DNA of 12,175 nucleotides, taken from assembly GCA_900766795.1 (NCBI GenBank), contig CAAFWX010000071.1, positions 1 through 12,175 of the forward strand, read 5' to 3'. Positions within the stretch are counted from its first letter, which is position 1; each line of letters opens with the position of its first letter. The notes beneath the pieces are model-generated. The model ran no database searches. It was given only the letters and a program-made list of their open reading frames with translations, and was not told the origin of the DNA. Source of the DNA: Oscillospiraceae bacterium (GTDB lineage: Bacteria; Bacillota_A; Clostridia; Oscillospirales; Ruminococcaceae). The position numbers and the translations under genes were made by a program. Positions 5,816 through 12,175 of the stretch are shown one piece after another.

Positions 5816-5842
5816 CTCCCCGCCGAACGCGGGGAGTTTTTT
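5816..5842 (+). terminator. terminator of the large noncoding RNA
   Basis: Plus strand: CTCCCCGC (5816-5823) pairs perfectly with GCGGGGAG (5829-5836) across a 5-nt CGAAC loop, followed by six T (5837-5842). An 8-bp, mostly G-C stem with T tract. The GH95 promoter starts 15 nt downstream, so the RNA and GH95 are separate transcripts. Confidence 0.92.
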
Positions 5843-5856
5843 ATGCTGTGCCGCCC

Positions 5857-5885
5857 TTGATTTTCGCGAAAGGCTGTGCTATAAT
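5857..5885 (+). promoter_or_regulatory. promoter of GH95 gene
   Basis: Plus strand: -35 TTGATT (5857-5862), 17-bp spacer, perfect -10 TATAAT (5880-5885). It gives a leader of about 45 nt before the GH95 ATG. No catabolite-response (cre) operator was recognised around it. Confidence 0.8.
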
Positions 5886-5937
5886 AAAAGTATCTATTCC
5901 GCTGTGTGCGGAGCATTCTGGTACGGAGGACATACCG

Positions 5938-8232
5938 ATGGCAAACGTGATATACTTTAAAAGCGAGGGCGTTAAAACCACCGAGGACGGCAGCCGTTCT
6001 CTCTGGGAGGAGCACTGCCTTCCGATAGGAAACGGATACATGGGCGCGACAATGTTCGGCGGCGTGCGCGAGGAGAGCATTGTGCTCAACGAAAAGACCC
6101 TCTGGGCAGGCGGTCCGTGCGAGCGCAGACCCGAATACTACGGCGGAAACAAGCGCGACAGATACAAGTACGTCAAAGAGGTTCAGGAAGAGCTTTCCGC
6201 AGGCAACTACTCGCGCGTTCTTGAGCTGCTCCCCGAGCTTACTGGCGACGGCGACTTCGGCGCGTATCAGGTGCTGTGCAAGGCGGATTTCAGCTTCACG
6301 CTCCCCGAGGGCGAGCCGGAAAACTACATAAGGCAGCTTGACCTCGACCGCTCGCTTTATAGCTGCGAATTTGACCTAGGCGGCGTGCACTACTCCCGCG
6401 ACGCTTTCGCAAGCTACCCCGCGCGGACGATGGTTTTCGGCTTTGCCGCAGACAAGCAGGGCGCGCTGGGCTTCTCGCTGCGCCTTTCGGATACTCACAC
6501 GCACGAGCTGTCCCTTGATGGCGACACGCTGGTGTACAGCGGCAGCGTCTGGGACAACGGAATGCGCTTTGACGCACGTTTCAGGTTCGCAACGGACGGA
6601 AAACTTAGCTTCGCGGACGGCGTTCTGACCCTCTCGGAAGCCACCCGCGCGACTATCTACTTCTCCGCTGCCACCGACTACGCGATGAAATACCCCGCGT
6701 ACCGTTCGGGAATTTCCCCCGATGTCATCACAAAGCCGCTTGTCGAGGCTGCCGCAGAAAAAGGCTTTGCCGCGCTCTACGACGAGCACTTTGCGGACTA
6801 CTCCGAGATTTACGGGAGGGTGTCGCTTTCCCTCGGCGACGAATACGCAGACCTGCCTGCGGACGAGCTTCTGAAAGAGTACAGAGCGGGGAACAGAGCC
6901 GCAATGAACCGTCTGGAAACGCTCTACTTCCAATACGGCAGATACCTGCTCATCTCCTCCTCGCGCAGCGGCTCGCTTCCCGCCAATTTGCAGGGAGTGT
7001 GGAACGAGAGCTTTACGCCGCCGTGGTGCTGTGACTATCACATCAACGTGAATCTACAGATGAACTACTGGGGCGCATACAACACAAACATGTCGGAAAC
7101 CGTTCCGCCGCTGGTGGATTTTCTCGACTCGCTTCGTGAGCCGGGCAGAGTGACCGCAAGGGAATACTACAACATCGAAAGCGACGACCGGCACCCCGAA
7201 AACGGCTGGACGGCGCACACACAGTGCTCCCCATTCGGCTGGACGGCGCCCGGCTGGGATTTCTACTGGGGCTGGTCAACTGCGGCTGTCGCGTGGCTTA
7301 TGCAGAATATCTGGGAGCACTACGAGTTTACGGGCGACGTAGAGTATCTCAAAGAGCGAATCTTCCCCATCATGCGCGAGAGCGTGCGCTTCTACACGCA
7401 GTGGCTTATCTTTGACGAGAAGCAGCAGCGGCTTGTTTCCTCCCCCACCTACTCCCCCGAGCACGGTCCCGCAACCATAGGCAACACCTATGAGCAGAGC
7501 CTTATCGAGCAGCTTTTCATAGACTTCCTCAACGCTTCGGCGGCTGTCGGCGAGGACGGTGAGCTTCAGGACAAGGTGCGCGATATGCTGCCGCAGCTTA
7601 AGCCCTACCACGTTTCCAAAACAGGACTGCTGAAGGAATGGTTTGAGGAGGACGACGAGGGCTTTGACCGCTCAAAGGTGCAGAAAAACCACCGCCACAT
7701 CTCCCACCTCATGGGGCTTTATCCCGGAAAGCAGATTACCTATGCGCAGCCCGAGCTGATGGAAGCCGCAATCGCCACAATGAACGACCGCGGCGACGAA
7801 TCCACGGGCTGGGCGAGAGCGTATAAAATCAACCTCTGGGCAAGAACGGGCGACGGAAACCGCACCTACAAGCTGCTGCGCGGGCTGCTGGAAAACTGCA
7901 CGTTCGACAACCTGTGGGACTTCCACCCGCCGTTCCAGATTGACGGAAACTTCGGCGCAAGCGCAGGAATTGCCGAAATGCTTATCCAGAGCCACGAGGA
8001 GGTTATAAAGCTCCTCCCCGCTCTCCCCGAGGAATGGAAAAACGGCGAGTTCAGCGGGCTTTGCGCGCGCGGCGGCTTCGTTGTGGACGCAAAGTGGGAA
8101 AACGGTATCATCACCTCCGCGGTCATTTCCTCCAAAAACGGCGGCGCCTGCCGCGTAATCCTCCCTATGGAGGACGGTCAGACCCTTATGTGCGTCGGCA
8201 TCGACGCAGGCAAGAGCGTAAAGCTTGTGTAA
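5938..8232 (+). CDS. GH95 family glycosidase, probable alpha-L-fucosidase
   Basis: A 764-residue glycoside hydrolase of family 95, inverting enzymes that remove terminal alpha-1,2-L-fucose (some members act on alpha-L-galactose). The N-terminal beta domain shows LPIGNGYMGATMFGGV and LNEKTLWAGGP; the (alpha/alpha)6 catalytic domain shows CDYHINVNLQMNYW with the two base-activating asparagines N370 and N372, PTYSPEHG with the likely acid E508, GDESTGWARAYKINLWAR, and FQIDGNFGASAGIAEML with D669. These correspond, as I recall, to N421, N423, E566 and D766 of Bifidobacterium bifidum AfcA. H368 before the asparagines is the residue associated with fucose rather than L-galactose preference. There is no signal peptide or membrane anchor, so it acts in the cytoplasm on imported oligosaccharides. 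The ATG at 5938-5940 has CGGAGG 8 nt upstream; the frame is open further upstream but that part overlaps the RNA terminator. No transporter or fucose catabolism gene is beside it. Confidence 0.93.
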   Translation: MANVIYFKSEGVKTTEDGSRSLWEEHCLPIGNGYMGATMFGGVREESIVLNEKTLWAGGPCERRPEYYGGNKRDRYKYVKEVQEELSAGNYSRVLELLPELTGDGDFGAYQVLCKADFSFTLPEGEPENYIRQLDLDRSLYSCEFDLGGVHYSRDAFASYPARTMVFGFAADKQGALGFSLRLSDTHTHELSLDGDTLVYSGSVWDNGMRFDARFRFATDGKLSFADGVLTLSEATRATIYFSAATDYAMKYPAYRSGISPDVITKPLVEAAAEKGFAALYDEHFADYSEIYGRVSLSLGDEYADLPADELLKEYRAGNRAAMNRLETLYFQYGRYLLISSSRSGSLPANLQGVWNESFTPPWCCDYHINVNLQMNYWGAYNTNMSETVPPLVDFLDSLREPGRVTAREYYNIESDDRHPENGWTAHTQCSPFGWTAPGWDFYWGWSTAAVAWLMQNIWEHYEFTGDVEYLKERIFPIMRESVRFYTQWLIFDEKQQRLVSSPTYSPEHGPATIGNTYEQSLIEQLFIDFLNASAAVGEDGELQDKVRDMLPQLKPYHVSKTGLLKEWFEEDDEGFDRSKVQKNHRHISHLMGLYPGKQITYAQPELMEAAIATMNDRGDESTGWARAYKINLWARTGDGNRTYKLLRGLLENCTFDNLWDFHPPFQIDGNFGASAGIAEMLIQSHEEVIKLLPALPEEWKNGEFSGLCARGGFVVDAKWENGIITSAVISSKNGGACRVILPMEDGQTLMCVGIDAGKSVKLV

Positions 8233-8245
8233 CCTAAAACAACAA

Positions 8246-8277
8246 ATAATCCCGTGAACCTTTATTCACGGGATTAT
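8246..8277. terminator. bidirectional terminator between convergent GH95 and glycosyltransferase
   Basis: A perfect 13-bp inverted repeat, ATAATCCCGTGAA (8246-8258) with TTCACGGGATTAT (8265-8277), 6-nt loop. Downstream on the plus strand comes CTTTATTCTTC and on the minus strand TTGTTGTTTT, both T-rich. It lies 13 nt after the GH95 stop and 12 nt after the glycosyltransferase stop on the other strand, so it most likely serves both genes. Confidence 0.88.
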
Positions 8278-8289
8278 CTTTATTCTTCA

Positions 8290-9657
8290 TTACTTGCGTA
8301 TGTTCTCGGTCAGCTTCTGCCACGCGTTTCTGAACTGGTCACGGGTTTCGCGCAAGTCGCCGCGAATTTCCGACGGAATGCTGCGCAGGCGCTGTATGCT
8401 GTCGGTCGCGCTGTCAATCAGCGAGAAAAACTCCTCCTGAACGAAGCTTTCGTGCCGCTCGGTGCTGCCCGCGCGCTTCTGCTCGATAATGGTGGGATAG
8501 AGGTCATAGGCGCGCTTTACCGCGGTTTCCCACGAGAGATAAACCTCGTCCATTGCGTGCTGTCCTATCTCCCTCATCTTTGTGCGGTTTGCACACAAAA
8601 CGTCCAGCTTCTCGGCAATCTCCGCAGCGTCGGGGCGTACAAGCACTCCCGTCCGCCCGTCCTCGATTCCCTCTGCGGCACAGCTTCCCTCGATAAGCAG
8701 CGAGCCTACGCCGCATGCTGCCGCCTCGCGCACCACGATTCCGTTGGTGTCGTACTCCGACGGGAACAGGAACAGGTCTGCGGCGGTGTAGTACACGCGA
8801 AGCTCCTCGCGGTCACGGATAGCGCCCGCAAAAATGCACCTGTCCGCAAGCCCGATTTCAGCAGTGTAGGTTTCCATCTCCTGACGGTCTGCGCCGTCGC
8901 CAACAAATATCATTCTGAAATCCCGTCCGCGCTCTTTGATAATGCGAAGCGCGTCAAGAATAAGCCTGATTCCCTTGTACCACATAAGCCGTCCCACAAA
9001 CAGGAACAGCGGGCACTCCCTGCCGATTTGATACGCAGACAGCAGCGCTTCGACATACTCCTCGCGCGCTTCCCCCTGTGGGAAATCAACGCCGTTTTCC
9101 ACCACGTCAATCTTGCTTCCGTCTATCTCATAGCTGCTGTGGCGGGAGGCTATCTCCAAGAGGTTGTCGCGCGCGCCGTTGCTTACTGTCCACACCTTGT
9201 CGCAAGCGGCGATGTTTCCGAGAATGAACCGCTCTGCCTGCGCCTGCAAAGCCTTTCCGTGCAGCGCGCGGTTTATCTCCACGTCAAACTTTGTGTGATA
9301 TGTGAGCACAATCGGAACGTTGGTCTTTTCACGCAGCACCCTCGCCATAAGCGTGGAAGCCCAAGGGCAGTGGGAATGGATTATATCAAAGTTTCTCTCG
9401 CTCAGATTCTGAAGCATTCTGCTGCTGAAAGGATATCCCGCGCGGTAGCCGCAAATCTTCTCAATGTTCAGGCTCTTGTACCGCAGAACGTCATAGGGAT
9501 AGTCGTCGGTAACATTCGGGTATTCGGGCGTCACCACGGTGACAGCGCCAAGCTTGCTTATATTATTAGCGTAGTTGATGGTGGCATTCGCAACACCGTC
9601 GATGGCAGGCGGGAAGGAATCATTCATGAGGCATACGTTTAATTTGTTTTCTGACAT
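8290..9657 (-). CDS. GT4 family glycosyltransferase
   Basis: A 455-residue GT-B fold glycosyltransferase. The N-terminal acceptor domain opens NVCLMNDSFPPAIDGVANATINYANN, typical of GT4 enzymes near the diacylglycerol glucosyltransferases and mannosyltransferases, with DIIHSHCPW and VLTYHTKFD following. The C-terminal donor domain has LFLFVGRLMWYKGIRLILDAL (about residues 216-236), FVGDGADRQEME, and LFLFPSEYDTNGIVVREAAACG, the nucleotide-sugar site. The usual E-x7-E motif reads D-x7-E here. Residues after about 390 form an extra charged helical tail (SFVQEEFFSLIDSATDSIQRL...) that could bind the membrane or a partner. There is no signal peptide or transmembrane segment, so it is cytoplasmic or peripheral at the membrane. 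A glycolipid product is plausible but unproven. The ATG at 9655-9657 has AAGGAG 8 nt upstream. Monocistronic, with promoter at 9730-9758; convergent with GH95. Confidence 0.88.
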   Translation of the reverse strand: MSENKLNVCLMNDSFPPAIDGVANATINYANNISKLGAVTVVTPEYPNVTDDYPYDVLRYKSLNIEKICGYRAGYPFSSRMLQNLSERNFDIIHSHCPWASTLMARVLREKTNVPIVLTYHTKFDVEINRALHGKALQAQAERFILGNIAACDKVWTVSNGARDNLLEIASRHSSYEIDGSKIDVVENGVDFPQGEAREEYVEALLSAYQIGRECPLFLFVGRLMWYKGIRLILDALRIIKERGRDFRMIFVGDGADRQEMETYTAEIGLADRCIFAGAIRDREELRVYYTAADLFLFPSEYDTNGIVVREAAACGVGSLLIEGSCAAEGIEDGRTGVLVRPDAAEIAEKLDVLCANRTKMREIGQHAMDEVYLSWETAVKRAYDLYPTIIEQKRAGSTERHESFVQEEFFSLIDSATDSIQRLRSIPSEIRGDLRETRDQFRNAWQKLTENIRK

Positions 9658-9729
9658 GTCATATTCTCCTTATAGGTAAAAAGAAAATCGCAATCACGCA
9701 CAGCCACAATGTGCATAATCTTATTCTAT

Positions 9730-9758
9730 ATTATAATACAGTCCTTTCCAAAAATCAA
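9730..9758 (-). promoter_or_regulatory. promoter of glycosyltransferase gene
   Basis: Minus strand: -35 TTGATT (9753-9758), 17-bp spacer, perfect -10 TATAAT (9730-9735). It gives a leader of about 65 nt. It diverges from the promoter at 9818-9846, about 60 bp away, so one regulator bound between them could affect both. Confidence 0.8.
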
Positions 9759-9817
9759 GCGGGTTTTTCCACACAATCGGGATTTTCACAGCGAAATATG
9801 CGAGCGCCCCTTCCCGC

Positions 9818-9846
9818 TTGCAATTCCGCCGCAGATGTGGTATACT
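9818..9846 (+). promoter_or_regulatory. promoter of isomerase-WYL operon
   Basis: Plus strand: -35 TTGCAA (9818-9823), 17-bp spacer, -10 TATACT (9841-9846) preceded by TGG, an extended -10. The leader is about 78 nt and can form ACCGCA/TGCGGT (9861-9866 with 9895-9900) just before the ribosome site, a possible but weak regulatory hairpin. Confidence 0.72.
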
Positions 9847-9930
9847 TTTATACAGACAACACCGCATTTGCCGCCCGCATTTTTTGTGGGGATTTGCGGT
9901 ATTGCCCCGAACTTAAGGAGGTCTGCCATT

Positions 9931-10719
9931 ATGGTTTTCGGTATTTCAACCGCTTGTCTGTATCCGCTGCACACCGAGGACGCTTTTGAAAAGCTTGCGT
10001 CACTCGGGGCGGCGGCTGCGGAGGTGTTCGCGAACAGCACTCCCGAAGCGCAGGAGCCGCTGGTGTCGCAGATGGCTGAAACCGCTCGCCGCCACAATAT
10101 GACAATAACCTCGCTGCACCCCTTTTCCTCACCCATGGAGAGCGTTTTTCTGTTCTCGGAATACGACAGGCGCGTTGACGAGATGATGGAAATGTACCGC
10201 GGCTTCTTCAGGGGAATGAACACCCTCGGGGCAAAAATCTTCGTGCTTCACGGCGCAATCCTCAGCAGCAACTGCTCCCGTGAGCACTATATCCGTCAAT
10301 TCCGTCTGATGGCGGAAGCAGGGCGGGAATACGGAATAACCGTTGCGCAGGAAAACGTCTGCTACTGCATGAGCGGAAATCTCGACTTCCTGAAATACAT
10401 GAAGCGAGAGCTTGGGGAATACGCGAATTTCGTGCTCGACCTGAAACAAGCGCGCCGCAGCGGCGATTCCCCGCTCGATTACGTTGACGCGCTGGGAGAA
10501 GCAATTGTTCACTGCCACTGCTCGGACGCAAACGCGGACCGCGACTGTATGCCAATCGGCGAGGGGGATTTTGACTTTTCGGCGCTGGCAAAGCGGCTTT
10601 TGTTCTACGGCTATGACGGAGCGTATATAGTTGAATTGTACCGCAGGGATTACGGCGAGTTTTCCGAGCTTATCACAAGCGCGCGGCGGCTTGAGGAGCT
10701 GGTGCGCGGCGCCGTCTGA
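9931..10719 (+). CDS. sugar phosphate isomerase/epimerase-like TIM-barrel protein
   Basis: A 262-residue TIM barrel of the xylose isomerase-like/AP endonuclease 2 superfamily (PF01261 type). Expected metal-site residues can be picked out on successive strands: H63 (TSLHPF), H107 (FVLHG), E141 (VAQENV), D170 (FVLDLKQ), H196 (VHCHCSD) and E235 (YIVELYR), with the GEGDFDF loop at 210-216 typical of sugar epimerases and isomerases. Its length fits an isomerase/epimerase better than endonuclease IV (about 280), and the specific endonuclease motifs are not evident. Substrate unknown. The ATG at 9931-9933 has AAGGAGG 9 nt upstream; the frame stays open upstream through the promoter, which argues against a longer start. 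It is the first gene of an operon; the WYL gene follows after 12 nt. Confidence 0.85.
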   Translation: MVFGISTACLYPLHTEDAFEKLASLGAAAAEVFANSTPEAQEPLVSQMAETARRHNMTITSLHPFSSPMESVFLFSEYDRRVDEMMEMYRGFFRGMNTLGAKIFVLHGAILSSNCSREHYIRQFRLMAEAGREYGITVAQENVCYCMSGNLDFLKYMKRELGEYANFVLDLKQARRSGDSPLDYVDALGEAIVHCHCSDANADRDCMPIGEGDFDFSALAKRLLFYGYDGAYIVELYRRDYGEFSELITSARRLEELVRGAV

Positions 10720-10731
10720 CAAAGGAGAATT

Positions 10732-11967
10732 ATGGCATACACAGAGCTTGTAAAAAGCTTCGAGAAAATCAGGGACTATGTCCGCGAGTTTTATATCTTC
10801 GGGTTCAGAACCCGCGGGCAGTTTGAGGATATGCCCGACGGGAAAAGCCTTCGCAGCTACGACAACGAGCGCCGCCGTCTGGAAAGCTGGCTTGGCGAAT
10901 ACATCGGCTCGCACAGAACCCAGAGCGGAAAGAACATGTTTCTTTCCATCGACAGCCGCGCGGCGGGAAGCAGCCCGCTTTACCGCGTGCTGCGCTCCAA
11001 AAGCTTTACTGACGGGGATATCACGCTGCACTTTATCCTGTTCGACATACTCTGCTCTGCGCAGATTAAGCTTCCCTTAAGCGAGATTACGGTGCGTATC
11101 GACGACTATCTCGCGGACTTCGACAGCCCCATGAGCTTCGAGGAATCCACCGTCCGCAAAAAGCTTTCGGAGTACATAAAGCTGGGGCTTATTACGTCCG
11201 AGAAAAGCGGGCGGCAGACGCTCTATTCCCGCGCGGCTTCGGCGGATATCACCGACTGGCGCGACGCGCTGGAGTTTTTCAGCGAGGCGGGAATTTGCGG
11301 CGCGCTCGGCTGCTTCGCGCTTGACAAGCTTGGCGGCGGCAGCGAAAGCTTTACCTTCAAGCACCACTACATTACGCATGTGCTGGAAAGCGAAGTGCTG
11401 TGCGAGCTGCTGACGGCGATTTCCGACAAAAAATCCGTCAGCTTCGCCTACTTTCGCAGAAAGCTGAACAGCTGGCAGCAGCAAAACTGCATCCCGCTGA
11501 AAATCCTTATAAGCGTGCAGACAGGCAGGCGCTGGCTTGCCTCCTATAATCTCGACAGCGGGAAGATGACAACCTTCAGGCTTGACCACATCAAAAAGGT
11601 AACGCCGGGCGAGGTGTGCCCGCAGTTTGACGCGCTCAGAAGCACTCTCTCGCAAATGCAGCCGCATATCTGGGGGACTTCCTTCAGCCGCCGCGCCCCG
11701 CAGCGGGTCAGCTTTACGCTGTGCACGGGGGAAAACGAGGACTTCGTGCTCAAAAAGCTCTGGCGGGAAAAACGCTGCGGAAAGGTCGAATACCTCGGCG
11801 GCGGCAGGGCAAAATTCACCGCCTACGTTTACGATACGGGAGAGATGATTCCGTGGGTAAGAAGCTTTCTCGGCTACATCGAAAGCATTGATTTTGAGAA
11901 CAAAAAGCTGGAAGCGCAGTTTCGCTCTGACGCAGAGGAAATGTACCGCCTTTACGGGGTGGAATGA
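10732..11967 (+). CDS. WYL domain-containing transcriptional regulator
   Basis: A 411-residue protein with the layout of WYL regulators. The N-terminal third carries helical, probably DNA-binding, segments (RSYDNERRRLESWLGEYIGSH), a second winged-helix-like part reads STVRKKLSEYIKLGLITSEK (about residues 140-160), a WYL domain spans about 220-300 (SVSFAYFRRK ... GRRWLASYNLDSGKMTTFRLDHIKKV), and a C-terminal WCX-like region follows (RVSFTLCTGENEDFVLKKLWRE ... IPWVRSFLGYIESI). The eponymous triad reads W268-L269-A270 rather than W-Y-L. WYL domains sense small ligands or nucleic acid and control varied stress and defence genes; the target here is unknown. The ATG has AAAGGAG 4-5 nt upstream. It is translated 12 nt after the isomerase gene and 23 nt before another gene, so it is operonic. 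Confidence 0.85.
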   Translation: MAYTELVKSFEKIRDYVREFYIFGFRTRGQFEDMPDGKSLRSYDNERRRLESWLGEYIGSHRTQSGKNMFLSIDSRAAGSSPLYRVLRSKSFTDGDITLHFILFDILCSAQIKLPLSEITVRIDDYLADFDSPMSFEESTVRKKLSEYIKLGLITSEKSGRQTLYSRAASADITDWRDALEFFSEAGICGALGCFALDKLGGGSESFTFKHHYITHVLESEVLCELLTAISDKKSVSFAYFRRKLNSWQQQNCIPLKILISVQTGRRWLASYNLDSGKMTTFRLDHIKKVTPGEVCPQFDALRSTLSQMQPHIWGTSFSRRAPQRVSFTLCTGENEDFVLKKLWREKRCGKVEYLGGGRAKFTAYVYDTGEMIPWVRSFLGYIESIDFENKKLEAQFRSDAEEMYRLYGVE

Positions 11968-11990
11968 CGGAATTTTGGGGGTGAATTTGA

Positions 11991-12175
11991 TTGCTTTTCC
12001 ATGAGATTTACGGCTGCTACTACAACGCTGTGGCAAAGATACTGGGCGCCGCCGTCAAGGGGGAGCTTACAGAGAAAACCATGCACTCAATCTGCGACGA
12101 CAATGCCTATGCCGAAAGCTTTCTCACCATCATTCCCGCGCTTAAAAGTCAGAAGTGGCAGCTTCTGCGCGGCGA
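11991..12175 (+). CDS. probable second WYL-type protein, partial, TTG start
   Basis: The frame from a TTG at 11991 is open to the window edge (61 full codons), giving LLFHEIYGCYYNAVAKILGA..., with LTEKTMHSICDDNAYAESFLTIIPALK and KWQLLRG further on. This HEIYGCYYNAVA...ES.L.IIPAL pattern is, from memory, the N-terminus of a second WYL-domain protein commonly paired with the first in Oscillospiraceae; the WYL domain itself lies beyond the window. The start is set by an in-frame TGA just upstream (11988-11990), so only TTG at 11991 or a later codon can serve; GGGGGTG lies 6-7 nt before it. A nearby GTG (11981) is in another frame and stops after seven codons. Confidence 0.7.
   Translation, partial: MLFHEIYGCYYNAVAKILGAAVKGELTEKTMHSICDDNAYAESFLTIIPALKSQKWQLLRG

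Larger units (their letters stand above)
5216..5842 (+). ncRNA. large (~627-nt) structured noncoding RNA, family not assigned
   Basis: From an extended -10 promoter to a GC-rich terminator this strand has no ORF longer than about 68 codons and no protein-like product. Instead it is rich in local pairing. Examples are AAGAAGC/GCTTCTT (5227-5233 with 5267-5273) enclosing CGGG/CCCG (5239-5242 with 5255-5258); GAAC/GTTC (5311-5314, 5321-5324); CGGG..CCCG near 5338-5351; GCGCA/TGCGC near 5394-5405; GCGGA/TCCGC near 5478-5494; CTGCAC/GTGCAG enclosing GGGC/GCCC (about 5526-5558); GAGC/GCTC near 5574-5585; AATCC/GGATT near 5595-5627; and TGTAC/GTACA linking about 5682 with 5775. The base composition is more balanced than in the GC-rich neighbouring genes. 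Size, autonomy and host group resemble ROOL or, less likely, OLE RNAs; OLE normally neighbours oapA-type genes, which are absent. I recognise no diagnostic motif of either. It is not RNase P RNA, tmRNA, SRP RNA or a group II intron. Confidence 0.65.

Noticed and set aside
8254..9642. A 462-codon open frame on the plus strand opposite the glycosyltransferase gene
   Set aside because: It mirrors the GT4 gene codon for codon, begins in the two-way terminator, has no domain-like composition or ribosome site, and is explained by GC-rich codon use on the other strand.
10129..11031. A 300-codon minus-strand frame opposite the isomerase and WYL genes
   Set aside because: It spans two genes with clear families and ribosome sites on the plus strand, and has no start signal of its own.

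Overview
The window looks like a chromosomal piece of a gut or rumen Clostridia bacterium, most likely Oscillospiraceae/Ruminococcaceae. The basis is protein family content (YerC, DUF1292, AI-2E permease, choline-binding-type cell-wall repeats, paired WYL proteins), strong AGGAGG-type ribosome sites, Firmicutes-style TTGACA-17-TATAAT promoters and GC-rich codon use. The genus is inferred from memory of these families; no search was run. No transposon, phage gene, CRISPR array or tRNA was seen.

Layout. (1) 1-1866, minus strand: a three-gene operon yerC-methyltransferase-hslO with its own promoter; hslO runs off the left edge. (2) 1876-3324, minus: an AI-2E-type permease with promoter and terminator; its natural start appears to be an ACG codon. 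(3) 3335-4286, minus: a secreted protein with choline-binding-type repeats and an unrecognised C-terminal domain. (4) 4365-4563, minus: a probable ~187-nt noncoding RNA ending in a near-perfect UUCG-capped terminator. (5) 4668-5064, minus: a DUF1292 acidic protein with its own promoter. (6) 5181-5842, plus: about 630 nt with a strong promoter, a strong terminator, many hairpins and no convincing gene. This is probably a large structured noncoding RNA of the size class of ROOL or OLE RNAs, and is the most interesting item here. It carries three masked Shine-Dalgarno/ATG units spaced exactly 68 nt apart. (7) 5857-8277, plus: a cytoplasmic GH95 glycosidase (alpha-L-fucosidase type) as a single-gene unit. 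(8) 8246-9758, minus: a GT4 glycosyltransferase, convergent with GH95 and sharing a two-way terminator. (9) 9818-12175, plus: an operon of a TIM-barrel isomerase/epimerase-like protein, a WYL-domain regulator and the start of a second, probably WYL-type, protein that runs off the right edge.

Most transcription units are short and independent, each with a recognisable promoter. The genes do not form one pathway. hslO and the methyltransferase suggest redox stress and housekeeping; GH95, the GT4 enzyme and the isomerase deal with sugars; the WYL pair is regulatory.
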